Below, piece after piece: positions 1 through 6,126 of a stretch of DNA of 6,236 nt. The notes beneath the pieces were generated by a model that was not told the DNA's origin, did not search any database, and saw nothing but the letters and a program-made list of their open reading frames with translations. The first letter of the stretch is position 1; each line of letters begins with the position of its first letter. The position numbers and the translations under genes were made by a program. Origin of the DNA: Prevotellaceae bacterium (GTDB lineage: Bacteria > Bacteroidota > Bacteroidia > Bacteroidales > UBA932); assembly GCA_031264875.1 (NCBI GenBank), contig JAISDK010000192.1, forward strand, positions 1 to 6,236. Direction: 5' to 3'.

Positions 1-2124
1 ATTGTTCATTAATTTCAGTTGCACGCGTTTTCTTTCAGTGTCCACGCTCAGCACTTTCACATTTATATGCTGATGAATGGAAACGATTTCCGTAGGGTCG
101 GACACAAAGCGGTCGGCCATTTCCGAAACATGAACAAGTCCCTTTTCCTTGATTCCAATATCGACAAAACATCCGAAATTTGTTATATTGCTGACGATTC
201 CGGGCAAAATCAGTCCTTCCTTCAAGTCAGAAATATCTCTTATACTCGAGTCAAACTCAAAGACTTTTATTCCCTGTCGCGGGTCGCGTCCGGGCTTGTC
301 GAGTTCGGCCATAATGTCCAATACGGTAGGCAGGCCTGTTTTTCCGGTCGCATACTTTTCCGGCAGTATTTTTGTTCTCAATGCTTTTCCCCCGATAATG
401 TCTGCCACGCTGCAATTTAAATCTCTTGCCATGGATTCCGCGATATGGTAGCTTTCCGGATGTACCGCCGAGTTGTCGAGAGGATTGTCCGCATCCGGGA
501 TACGGAGGAACCCTGCTGCCTGTTCGTAAGCCTTTTCCCCCAGACGAGGCACTTTCAGCAAATCCTTACGGCTTTTGAAGGCGCCATTTTTAGAGCGGTA
601 ATCAACAATGTTCTGGGCTAGCGAAGTACCCAGGCCGGAGACATACGCCAGCAAGTGTTTGCTTGCCGTGTTCAGGTTCACGCCCACCAGATTCACACAG
701 CTTTCCACAGTCATGTCCAGCGATTGCTTCAGTTTTGCCTGATTAACGTCATGCTGGTACTGTCCCACGCCTATGGATTTGGGTTCGATTTTAACCAGTT
801 CAGCCAGAGGGTCCATCAGTCTGCGGCCAATGCTGACGGCACCCCTTACGGTGACGTCGTATTCGGGAAATTCTTCGCGTGCAACTTTGGAAGCCGAATA
901 AACAGACGCCCCGTCTTCGCTGACTGCGAAAATCTGTAATTGACGGTTATATTGCAGATTTGCAAGAAAATGTTCCGTTTCGCGTCCGGCAGTACCGTTT
1001 CCAACAGCAATTGCGTCAATAGCATAAGCATCGGTCAGCGAAACGACCTTTTTTCCCGCCCTGCTTTTTTCGCTGTGCGGAGGATGAGGATATATAGTCT
1101 CATTGTGCAGAAGGTTTCCCGTGGCGTCCATACAGACCAGCTTGCATCCGGTACGATAGCCGGGGTCTATGCCCATTATCCGCTTCGGGCCGAGAGGGGG
1201 AGCAAGCAGCAGTTGCCGGAGATTTTCGGCAAACACTTTGATAGCCTGCTCGTCGGCTTTATCCTTGGAATGTGCTGCAAATTCCGTTTCGATACCCGGC
1301 TTCAGCAGCCTCTTGTAACTGTCGCACACAGCCATTTCGACCTGAGCGGACGATTCGGTGCGCCCTTTCACAAAACGGCGTGTCAGCGCCTCGATTCCAT
1401 AAGTATCGTCGGGCGAGATGCCGGCTCTCAAGATCTTTTCCGATTCGCCTCTCCGTATCGCCAAAAGCCTGTGGGACGAGCATTTGGAAAGCAGTTCGCT
1501 GTAATCGAAGTAATCGCGGTACTTGGCGCCTTCATTTTCCTTTCCCCCGATGACCTTTGCAGTGATGAAGGCATGACGGTCGAAAATATTCCGCATCACG
1601 TTCCGGGCAGCTTCATTTTCGCTAATCCACTCGGCAATAATATCGCGCGCTCCCTGCAGCGCCGCGTCCGCATTTTCCACATCGCCGGCAACAAACTGTT
1701 CGGCACGGTGATAGACATTACGCTCGTTTTGCGCCATAATGATCTTTGCCAAAGGCTCCAGACCTTTCTTACGGGCAATTTCGGCTCTTGTATGTCTTTT
1801 CGGCTTGAAAGGCAGGTAAATGTCTTCAAGTTTCGTGCTGTCCCAGCAGTTTTCAATAACAGTCTTCAATTCGGGCGTCAGCTTTCCCTGCGTTTCAATT
1901 GCATTTAAAACAGTTTCCCTGCGTTTTGCCAGTTCGCAAAGCTTTTCATACTGCTGCTTGATTTCACTCACGGCGACCTCGTCCAGTCCTCCCGTCATCT
2001 CCTTGCGGTAACGGCTGATAAACGGAACGGTAGCGCCACCGTTAAGCAGGTCAACGGTTTTTGATACATGTATCTCGGCAACCGAAAGGGAACGGGAAAT
2101 GATTTGCGTAAACATTGTATGCAT
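1..2124 (-). CDS. tex: Tex-family RNA-binding transcription accessory protein (3' end cut by window edge)
   Basis: The minus strand is open for 708 codons from ATG at 2124 to base 1 with no stop, so the C-terminal end lies outside the window. Family members of this phylum are about this long, so probably only a few residues are missing. Visible domains in order: an N-terminal helical Tex region (about 1-310, with PFISRYRKEMTGGLDE at 34-49), a YqgF/RNase H-like domain opening with GIDPGYRTG (318-326), helix-hairpin-helix repeats (about 475-545, with NTASKHLLAYVSGLG and FKSRKDLLKVPRLG), and an S1 RNA-binding domain (about 637-705, with NFGCFVDIGIKEKGLVHVSE). Tex proteins are cytoplasmic, bind nucleic acid and influence transcription and gene expression; the exact reaction is unsettled. 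An alternative in-frame ATG lies at 2115 (Met4). The gene is divergent from manC across 150 bases. Identification is very secure. Confidence 0.97.
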   Translation of the reverse strand, partial: MHTMFTQIISRSLSVAEIHVSKTVDLLNGGATVPFISRYRKEMTGGLDEVAVSEIKQQYEKLCELAKRRETVLNAIETQGKLTPELKTVIENCWDSTKLEDIYLPFKPKRHTRAEIARKKGLEPLAKIIMAQNERNVYHRAEQFVAGDVENADAALQGARDIIAEWISENEAARNVMRNIFDRHAFITAKVIGGKENEGAKYRDYFDYSELLSKCSSHRLLAIRRGESEKILRAGISPDDTYGIEALTRRFVKGRTESSAQVEMAVCDSYKRLLKPGIETEFAAHSKDKADEQAIKVFAENLRQLLLAPPLGPKRIMGIDPGYRTGCKLVCMDATGNLLHNETIYPHPPHSEKSRAGKKVVSLTDAYAIDAIAVGNGTAGRETEHFLANLQYNRQLQIFAVSEDGASVYSASKVAREEFPEYDVTVRGAVSIGRRLMDPLAELVKIEPKSIGVGQYQHDVNQAKLKQSLDMTVESCVNLVGVNLNTASKHLLAYVSGLGTSLAQNIVDYRSKNGAFKSRKDLLKVPRLGEKAYEQAAGFLRIPDADNPLDNSAVHPESYHIAESMARDLNCSVADIIGGKALRTKILPEKYATGKTGLPTVLDIMAELDKPGRDPRQGIKVFEFDSSIRDISDLKEGLILPGIVSNITNFGCFVDIGIKEKGLVHVSEMADRFVSDPTEIVSIHQHINVKVLSVDTERKRVQLKLMNN

Positions 2125-2139
2125 CACATAATTTTTGCG

Positions 2140-2147
2140 CAAAAGTA
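2140..2147 (-). promoter_or_regulatory. Bacteroidota-type -7 promoter element for tex
   Basis: Read on the minus strand this is TACTTTTG, an exact match to the Bacteroidota sigma-ABfr -7 consensus TAnnTTTG. No clear -33 TTG is seen 19-21 bases upstream. If transcription begins about 6-7 bases downstream, the leader before the ATG at 2124 would be only about 10 bases, or about 18 before the ATG at 2115. Promoter function is inferred from the motif and its position. Confidence 0.5.
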
Positions 2148-2212
2148 AGTAATATTTATTGACCGCCGCTCCTCCACCCTTCCCTGTTAAGGCTTAAATT
2201 GCGGATTTTTCT

Positions 2213-2220
2213 TACCTTTG
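2213..2220 (+). promoter_or_regulatory. Bacteroidota-type -7 promoter element for the manC operon
   Basis: TACCTTTG matches TAnnTTTG exactly and lies 54 bases before the manC ATG. The predicted leader is about 48 bases and very A/T-rich, which is usual for translation starts in this phylum, where Shine-Dalgarno pairing is weak or absent. The -33 region is not clear (no TTG at the expected spacing). It points away from the tex promoter at 2140-2147, so the 150-base gap holds a divergent promoter pair. Confidence 0.55.
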
Positions 2221-2274
2221 TCCGGTTAATTATAATACAGTTTATTAAAATAAGATTAAAAAATAATTTACTAA

Positions 2275-3369
2275 ATGCATAGAAATGATTATTGTATAAT
2301 AATGGCCGGAGGAATCGGAAGCAGATTCTGGCCACTGAGCAGAACGAAAAAACCGAAACAGTTTCTGGACATACTCGGCACCGGTAAAACGTTTATACGG
2401 CAGACATACGAGCGTTTTGCAAGAATTATCCCCGCTCAAAACTTCCTTATCGTTACGGGAACGGATTATAAAAGCCTGGTTTTGGAAGAAATTCCCGAAA
2501 TTGATGAAAGTCAGGTGCTATGCGAACCGATGAGGCGAAACACAGCCCCGTGCATTGCATACGCTACGTACAGGCTTATGAAAAAAAATCCCGACGCCAA
2601 GGTCATCGTAACTCCTTCCGACCATATCATTTTCAACGACGTCAAGTTTCTGGAAGTAATGCTCAACGGTCTGGCATACGCCGAAACAAGCGACGCGCTT
2701 GTCACCGTAGGCCTGAAGCCCTCAAGGCCTGAAACGGGATACGGGTATATTCAGGTAGAAAAAAACGACGCCCCGGGATGCAATAACACCGTGTGCAAAG
2801 TGAGGACGTTTACCGAAAAGCCCGACGTCGATACGGCAAAGCTGTTTGTGGAAAGCGGTGAATTTTACTGGAATTCGGGGATATTTATCTGGAATCTGAA
2901 ATCCGTGCAAAAAGCCCTGGCTCTCCATTTGCCAGATATTGCAGACCTATTTATGAGAGGCATGGAGAAATATGACACTCCGGAGGAGGAGAGTTTTATT
3001 TTCGAGGCATACTCGCAGTGCGCCAACATATCAATTGACTATGGAGTAATGGAAAAGGCTGATAACGTATTTGTTTTTGCTGCCGATTTCGGATGGTCGG
3101 ACGTTGGAACATGGAACTCGCTTTACCTGCATCTTGACAGGGACGGGAATGAAAATGCTGTGAAAAATGCAAAAACCTATCTCTCTAACGTCTCAAACAG
3201 CATGATTGACGCGAGCGATCCGAATAAGCTGATTGTAATCAAAGGACTTGACAGCTACCTTGTTGTTGATACCGGCGACGTCCTTATGATTTGTCCGCGA
3301 AACAATGAGGATGTTATAAAGCAGACAATCTCGGATGTGCTGGCAGACAACGGTATCGACTTCATGTAA
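2275..3369 (+). CDS. manC: Mannose-1-phosphate guanylyltransferase (GDP-mannose pyrophosphorylase)
   Basis: This cytoplasmic enzyme joins mannose-1-phosphate and GTP to give GDP-mannose and pyrophosphate, supplying GDP-mannose and GDP-fucose for surface polysaccharides and glycoproteins. The 364-residue product starts with the nucleotidyltransferase signature MAGGIGSRFWPLSR (10-23) and the PKQFLDI segment (27-33). It continues with EPMRRNTAPCIAYA (84-97), TPSDHI (113-118), ETGYGYI (153-159), FTEKPD (179-184), FYWNSGIFIW (197-206) and FGWSDVGTW (272-280), all typical of this family. The C-terminal 80 residues look like the short C-terminal domain of monofunctional enzymes. The cupin-type phosphomannose isomerase domain of the ~480-residue bifunctional ManC/AlgA form is absent. 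ATG at 2275 places the signature at the usual distance from the N-terminus; there is no Shine-Dalgarno sequence. It is probably co-transcribed with the DUF4294 gene 18 bases downstream. Confidence 0.97.
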   Translation: MHRNDYCIIMAGGIGSRFWPLSRTKKPKQFLDILGTGKTFIRQTYERFARIIPAQNFLIVTGTDYKSLVLEEIPEIDESQVLCEPMRRNTAPCIAYATYRLMKKNPDAKVIVTPSDHIIFNDVKFLEVMLNGLAYAETSDALVTVGLKPSRPETGYGYIQVEKNDAPGCNNTVCKVRTFTEKPDVDTAKLFVESGEFYWNSGIFIWNLKSVQKALALHLPDIADLFMRGMEKYDTPEEESFIFEAYSQCANISIDYGVMEKADNVFVFAADFGWSDVGTWNSLYLHLDRDGNENAVKNAKTYLSNVSNSMIDASDPNKLIVIKGLDSYLVVDTGDVLMICPRNNEDVIKQTISDVLADNGIDFM

Positions 3370-3387
3370 GGACGCAGGTTACAAACG

Positions 3388-3975
3388 ATGAATATATACA
3401 GGAGGCTCTTTGTTTTATTTACAGTGATTTGCAGCGCCGCTGAAGGAAAAGCGGAATTTGTGCCGCCCTGCTGCGACACGGTTTACATCGAAACACTGCC
3501 TCCTGTATATATCATTCACTGGAAAAACAAGAAAGACTACAAAAAATTCAGACGAACAGTCTATAATCTCAAAAAAGTATATCCCTATTCACAGACAGCA
3601 AAGCTCATGATGCTTGAACTTGAAACTAAATATCAGTCTGCCAGCAGTAGCAGGGAGAAAAAAGCAATCGTCAAGCAACTCGAAAAAAAGCTTTTCTCCG
3701 AATTTGAAGCCCCCCTGAGAAAACTGACCATTTCACAGGGACGAATGCTCATAAAGCTGATCGACAGGGAAACAGGCAAAACTTCATACTCCGTGCTGAA
3801 AGAATTTAAAGGCGGTTTCAAAGCCGTATTCTGGCAGGGCGTGGCACAGCTGTTCGGCAACAGCCTTAAAACTCCTTACGACAAATACGGGGAAGACAAA
3901 ATTCTGGAAGAGCTCATGATAATGTGTGAAAACGGAACTTTCGACAAGCTGTACTACAGCATGTTTGCAAAATAA
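3388..3975 (+). CDS. Secreted DUF4294-domain protein, function unknown
   Basis: The 195-residue product begins with a signal peptide: MNIYRR, a hydrophobic stretch LFVLFTVICSAA, then a likely signal peptidase I site after AEGKA (residue 22). The mature part matches my recollection of the DUF4294 family of Bacteroidota. Its features are a DTVYIETLPPVYI lead-in, the RRTVYNLKKVYPYSQTA block (residues 54-70), a Lys/Glu-rich helical or coiled region (about 75-105), and the best conserved segment with KLTISQGRMLIKLIDRETG and FKAVFWQGVAQLFGNSLK, followed by YDKYGED. No catalytic motif is evident and the family has no established function. The protein is probably periplasmic; the region after the cleavage site has two adjacent cysteines (28-29), but no lipobox is seen. 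The gene starts 18 bases after manC, so an operon is likely, although a link to mannose metabolism is only positional. Confidence 0.92.
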   Translation: MNIYRRLFVLFTVICSAAEGKAEFVPPCCDTVYIETLPPVYIIHWKNKKDYKKFRRTVYNLKKVYPYSQTAKLMMLELETKYQSASSSREKKAIVKQLEKKLFSEFEAPLRKLTISQGRMLIKLIDRETGKTSYSVLKEFKGGFKAVFWQGVAQLFGNSLKTPYDKYGEDKILEELMIMCENGTFDKLYYSMFAK

Positions 3976-4016
3976 GCTGTATAGAATCCGGTTATTGCTT
4001 CAAAACACAATCAAGC
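3976..4016. other. Short convergent intergenic gap without a clear terminator
   Basis: These 41 bases separate the converging ends of the DUF4294 and FKBP genes. I looked for a bidirectional terminator and found only weak pairings of 4-5 bases (AAGC with GCTT) and no T-run, so none is called. Either termination is factor-dependent or the transcripts overlap. Confidence 0.5.
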
Positions 4017-4544
4017 TCATCTCACATCTGTGACATGCACGCTGTAGAGCAGAATTGCTCGTGAAGGGATTTTATTGAAATCGCCCTGGATTCCGTAAGC
4101 CAGATGCGAAGGAAAAATAAAGCGCGCTTCCCCCCCATTGCCCAAATATTTCACAGCATGGTGCAGTCCGTGGATTTCTTCCGATCCTCCGACAACAAAT
4201 ACGCGGTTTTTTATATCATAACAGCGTGTTCCGTCCAGCAGGGAAATGCTGCCGTCGAAAGTAACCTGCTTTCTGTCCGCTATTTTAGGACATTCGCCTT
4301 CGTTAAGTATTTCGTAAAAATAGCCGTCGCCGGAAAAAGACATTTTCCATGACTTCCGTTTCACATAATGTCGCATAATATCAAAATCCTTATTAGCCAA
4401 ATATTTGTTGATACTCACAAGCCTGCTTTTATCTATCACGGCAACATGTTCGTAACCGTCGCCGGAAGGTTTACACGACGCCGTCAGCAGAAAATAAATG
4501 CCGAATACAGGTACGTATTTCATAATTAACTTACAACTTCTCAT
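4017..4544 (-). CDS. FKBP-type peptidyl-prolyl cis-trans isomerase lipoprotein, GldI-like
   Basis: The protein has 175 residues from ATG at 4544. A start at Met8 (4523) would give a compact lipoprotein signal, MKYVPVFGIYFLLTASC, with the acylated cysteine at residue 24; both starts are plausible. A helical spacer (about 44-68, INKYLANKDFDIMRHYVKRK) precedes the FKBP domain (about 90-175). That domain is marked by SLLDGTRCYD (101-110), GGEARFIFPSHLAYG (137-151) and KIPSRAILLYSVHV (158-171). The architecture and spacer resemble the GldI-like FKBP lipoproteins common in Bacteroidota. The protein is probably anchored in the envelope facing the periplasm, where it would speed prolyl isomerisation during folding. 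Several FKBP12-type pocket positions differ: the strand tyrosine is in a VTFDGS context, and the pocket tryptophan is replaced within EIHGLHHA. Activity is therefore uncertain. It is a single gene, convergent with the manC operon. Confidence 0.9.
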   Translation of the reverse strand: MRSCKLIMKYVPVFGIYFLLTASCKPSGDGYEHVAVIDKSRLVSINKYLANKDFDIMRHYVKRKSWKMSFSGDGYFYEILNEGECPKIADRKQVTFDGSISLLDGTRCYDIKNRVFVVGGSEEIHGLHHAVKYLGNGGEARFIFPSHLAYGIQGDFNKIPSRAILLYSVHVTDVR

Positions 4545-4577
4545 TTAACTGCATATTTTTTATAAAAATAACGGCGA

Positions 4578-4585
4578 CAAATGTA
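4578..4585 (-). promoter_or_regulatory. Bacteroidota-type -7 promoter element for the FKBP lipoprotein gene
   Basis: On the minus strand this reads TACATTTG, an exact TAnnTTTG match. It lies 33 bases before the ATG at 4544, giving a leader of about 27 bases (about 48 to the alternative Met8 start). The expected -33 zone holds only near-matches to TTG (CTG or GTG). Confidence 0.5.
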
Positions 4586-4660
4586 CATGAAAATTCCTGA
4601 ACTGCACAGTAATAAAAAAACACAATAAAAATGAACAATTATCAATTACAAAATTATTAT

Positions 4661-4668
4661 TACTTTCG
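4661..4668 (+). promoter_or_regulatory. Probable -7 promoter element for the HU-like/DUF4469 gene
   Basis: TACTTTCG differs by one base from TAnnTTTG and sits 36 bases before the ATG at 4705, giving a leader of about 30 bases. TTA at 4639-4641 lies 19 bases upstream, the right spacing for a degenerate -33 element. The surrounding sequence is strongly A/T-rich. It is divergent from the FKBP promoter at 4578-4585. Confidence 0.45.
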
Positions 4669-4704
4669 CGCCGACATTTTCTATTTATAAACTTTAATAT
4701 CTTA

Positions 4705-5445
4705 ATGAATATGGCATTTAAGCATTTCTGGAAGGTTCAACTGGTACCGAACCTTTTAACCAAAGAGGTTAAGAATGATTTCATTGCCGAGGTATCGACT
4801 ATCGGCAAAACCCGGCACAACTCTGACGTTGCGCGGATTATTAAGGACGAAGGAGCAGAATGGGATTACGAGTCCATTCTCGACATGCTCAATCGTGGCG
4901 ACCGTGTTCGCAAGCAAAGCCTGATGGAAGGGTGCAGCGTACAGACTGAAATCTGTCACATCACTCCGCGCGTACCCGGAAACTGGATTGGCTCGGCGGC
5001 GCCATTCGATCCAAAAAAACACAAAAGAACCTGCGACTGTTCAATAACCGAAGACCTTCGCAAGGCTTTTGAAGAAGAAGTGGGCGTCGAAGTACTGGGC
5101 GTCAAGGACAGCGGTGCACGTATCGGGCTGGTAACAGATGTGACTACCGGCAAGATCGACGGCACAATTACTCCCAACGGTGACATACTCATCGACGGCG
5201 TGAAAATCAGAGTTATCCCTGCCGACAGCGAAGGTATCGGAATATTCTTCGTGAACGAGGCAGGCACGGAAACGCAGGTTACGCAGCCGCTTTCGCGGAA
5301 CGATCCGAAAAAAATCACTTGCCGCGTACCTGCACTGGCAAACGGCGAGTACACTCTGAAGATTGTGACGAAATATTCCAACAGTAATATATTGCTGAAC
5401 GATCCGCGCACGCTTACTTACGAACTGCCTTTGATTGTAAAATAG
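4705..5445 (+). CDS. HU-like DNA-binding protein with C-terminal DUF4469 (Ig-like) domain
   Basis: The protein has 246 residues and no signal peptide, so it is expected in the cytoplasm or nucleoid. Residues about 5-125 fit the Bacteroidota HU/IHF-like module: NLLTKEVKNDFIAEV near the start, then a helix ending RIIKDEGAEWDYESILDML (45-63, with intervening residues), VRKQSLMEGCSVQT (68-81), and PFDPKKHK (100-107) before a helix LRKAFEEEVGVEVL. Residues about 142-246 match DUF4469: VTDVTTGKIDGTITPNGDILIDGVKIRV, GIFFVNEAGTETQV (179-192), RVPALANGEYTLKIVT (207-222) and a final strand around DPRTLTYELPLIV. Such two-domain proteins are common and often multicopy in Bacteroidales, but their role is not established; DNA binding is inferred from fold family. 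Met3 (4711) is an alternative start. A 15-bp palindrome array begins about 90 bases downstream. Confidence 0.92.
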   Translation: MNMAFKHFWKVQLVPNLLTKEVKNDFIAEVSTIGKTRHNSDVARIIKDEGAEWDYESILDMLNRGDRVRKQSLMEGCSVQTEICHITPRVPGNWIGSAAPFDPKKHKRTCDCSITEDLRKAFEEEVGVEVLGVKDSGARIGLVTDVTTGKIDGTITPNGDILIDGVKIRVIPADSEGIGIFFVNEAGTETQVTQPLSRNDPKKITCRVPALANGEYTLKIVTKYSNSNILLNDPRTLTYELPLIVK

Positions 5446-5466
5446 TAGAATGACAGTCGATTTTGT

Positions 5467-5502
5467 AGCGAGCCTTGCCGACGTCCTGCGGCGAGGCTCG
5501 CT
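5467..5502 (+). terminator. Strong GC-rich hairpin after the DUF4469 gene, possible terminator
   Basis: AGCGAGCCTTGCC (5467-5479) pairs with GGCGAGGCTCGCT (5490-5502) over 13 base pairs with one G-U wobble; one more G-C pair closes an 8-base loop. It lies 22 bases after the stop codon at 5443-5445, where a terminator would be expected. There is no T-run on either side, so it is not a canonical intrinsic terminator and could instead stabilise the 3' end of the mRNA. Confidence 0.45.
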
Positions 5503-5519
5503 GGCGTTTACCGGCGAGC
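5496..5519 (+). repeat. Second hairpin overlapping and competing with the first
   Basis: GCTCGCTGG (5496-5504) pairs with CCGGCGAGC (5511-5519), nine pairs with one wobble, around the loop CGTTTA. Its left strand is the right strand of the hairpin at 5467-5502, so only one of the two can form at a time. No T-run follows. Confidence 0.5.
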
Positions 5520-5537
5520 TATATAACAGGCAAATTT

Positions 5538-5680
5538 GTAACTAGACTAGTTATCGGGCGGTAACTAGACTAGTTACCGCCCGATAACTAGTCTAGTTAC
5601 CGCCCGATAACTAGACTAGTTACCGCCCGATAACTAGTCTAGTTACAACCCGGTAACTAGTCTAGTTACAACCCGGTAAC
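5538..5680. repeat. Tandem array of six 15-bp palindromes with 8-bp linkers (23-bp period)
   Basis: Six copies of TAACTAG-N-CTAGTTA begin at 5539, 5562, 5585, 5608, 5631 and 5654, and a partial seventh (TAAC) starts at 5677. The central base runs A, A, T, A, T, T, so neighbouring cores differ only by orientation. Linkers in order are TCGGGCGG, CCGCCCGA three times, then CAACCCGG twice. The first linker is the exact reverse complement of the next three. As a result 5538-5600 is a perfect 63-bp palindrome centred on 5569. Each core contains one ACTAGT. The array could be a set of dimeric-protein binding sites, a cruciform or hairpin former, or a simple minisatellite; nothing here decides between these. 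Confidence 0.97.
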
Positions 5681-5882
5681 GAAGCTATACTCATCCTCGT
5701 TAAGAAACGGGGTAGAAGACAGAGGCTTTCTGCACTTAATCTGACGGTTATGCCACTACGGGGTTGCAAGGGGAAAAAGACCTTTTCTATTGTTTGATGC
5801 TCTACGGGCAATAGCTAACCGATTCGTAATGATTTATATCTTTTCTTATCCCGAACTCAGGTATTAAAATAATCATTAACTG
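5681..5882. other. About 200 bases with no recognised feature
   Basis: No open frame of convincing length or composition is visible on either strand. Short open stretches on the minus strand (for example one encoding RLAIARRASNNRKGLFPLATP before a stop) match no family I recognise and have no start signal. There is no obvious repeat, RNA gene or terminator. It may be a decayed remnant or spacer between two repeat elements. Confidence 0.5.
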
Positions 5883-5942
5883 ATGTTACGCATTACTTTT
5901 TGTGAGATGTCATCATGTGGTTTGAAAAGCCGGATTTTCATA

Positions 5943-5965
5943 ACCGCGGGCCATCGACCCGCGGT
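5943..5965. repeat. Outer hairpin of left arm
   Basis: ACCGCGGG (5943-5950) pairs perfectly with CCCGCGGT (5958-5965) over a 7-base loop CCATCGA. It is mirrored in the right arm at 6125-6147. Confidence 0.85.
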
Positions 5966-5988
5966 AGGGGCGGGGCTTGCCCCCGCCC
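5964..5988 (+). repeat. REP-like sequence, left copy
   Basis: A GTAG tetranucleotide (5964-5967) is followed at once by a hairpin of GGGCGGGG (5968-5975) and CCCCGCCC (5981-5988) with a short loop CTTGC. GTAG or GGAG followed by a GC-rich hairpin is the form described for REP sequences acted on by RAYT transposases. All 25 bases are identical, in reverse complement, to 6102-6126. The last 12 bases also begin a threefold repeat of TTGCCCCCGCCC-like units running to 6014. Confidence 0.75.
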
Positions 5989-6075
5989 TTTGTCCCCGCC
6001 CTTTGCCCCCGCCCGAAACGTAAGTTCGACGCAGTCAAAGGCAGGACTGTTATCGACGCTCAATGTCGGATAGCA

Positions 6076-6113
6076 GGGGCGGGGGCAAAGGGTGGGGGCA
6101 AGGGCGGGGGCAA
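6076..6113 (+). repeat. G-rich triple 12-14-base repeat with G-quadruplex potential
   Basis: Three units of the form GGGCGGGGGCAA (6076-6089, 6090-6101, 6102-6113) give six G-runs of three to five bases separated by one to four bases. The same units occur in inverted form in the left arm (5977-6014), where the G-runs are on the minus strand. The density of closely spaced G-runs meets the usual pattern for an intramolecular G-quadruplex; formation is inference. Confidence 0.7.
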
Positions 6114-6126
6114 GCCCCGCCCCTAC
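6102..6126 (-). repeat. REP-like sequence, right copy (inverted)
   Basis: Read on the minus strand it is identical at all 25 positions to the left REP at 5964-5988, with GTAG at 6126-6123 and the hairpin extending to 6102. The two inverted REPs enclose 113 bases (5989-6101), the doublet arrangement that defines a REPIN, although longer than the compact forms known from pseudomonads. Confidence 0.75.

Noticed and set aside
19..451. Two overlapping plus-strand frames of 133 and 100 codons
   Set aside because: Both are shadows of the S1 and following region of tex on the opposite strand.
940..1908. A 322-codon open frame on the plus strand
   Set aside because: It lies wholly antisense to tex, whose minus-strand frame is continuous with clear YqgF, HhH and S1 domains. 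Its translation resembles no protein family and reflects the GC-biased codon use of tex.
3976..4016. Bidirectional terminator between the converging genes
   Set aside because: Only 4-5-base pairings and no T-run are present.
4956..5411. A 151-codon frame on the minus strand
   Set aside because: It is antisense to the HU-like/DUF4469 gene, Ser/Thr/Pro-rich, and matches nothing. The plus-strand frame has recognisable domains and a promoter motif.
5538..5680. CRISPR array
   Set aside because: The period is only 23 bp, the 8-bp spacers are nearly identical, and no cas gene or leader is visible; this is a tandem palindrome array.
5754..5790. Small hairpin GAAAA/TTTTC near 5775-5790
   Set aside because: A five-pair A/T stem without context is expected by chance.
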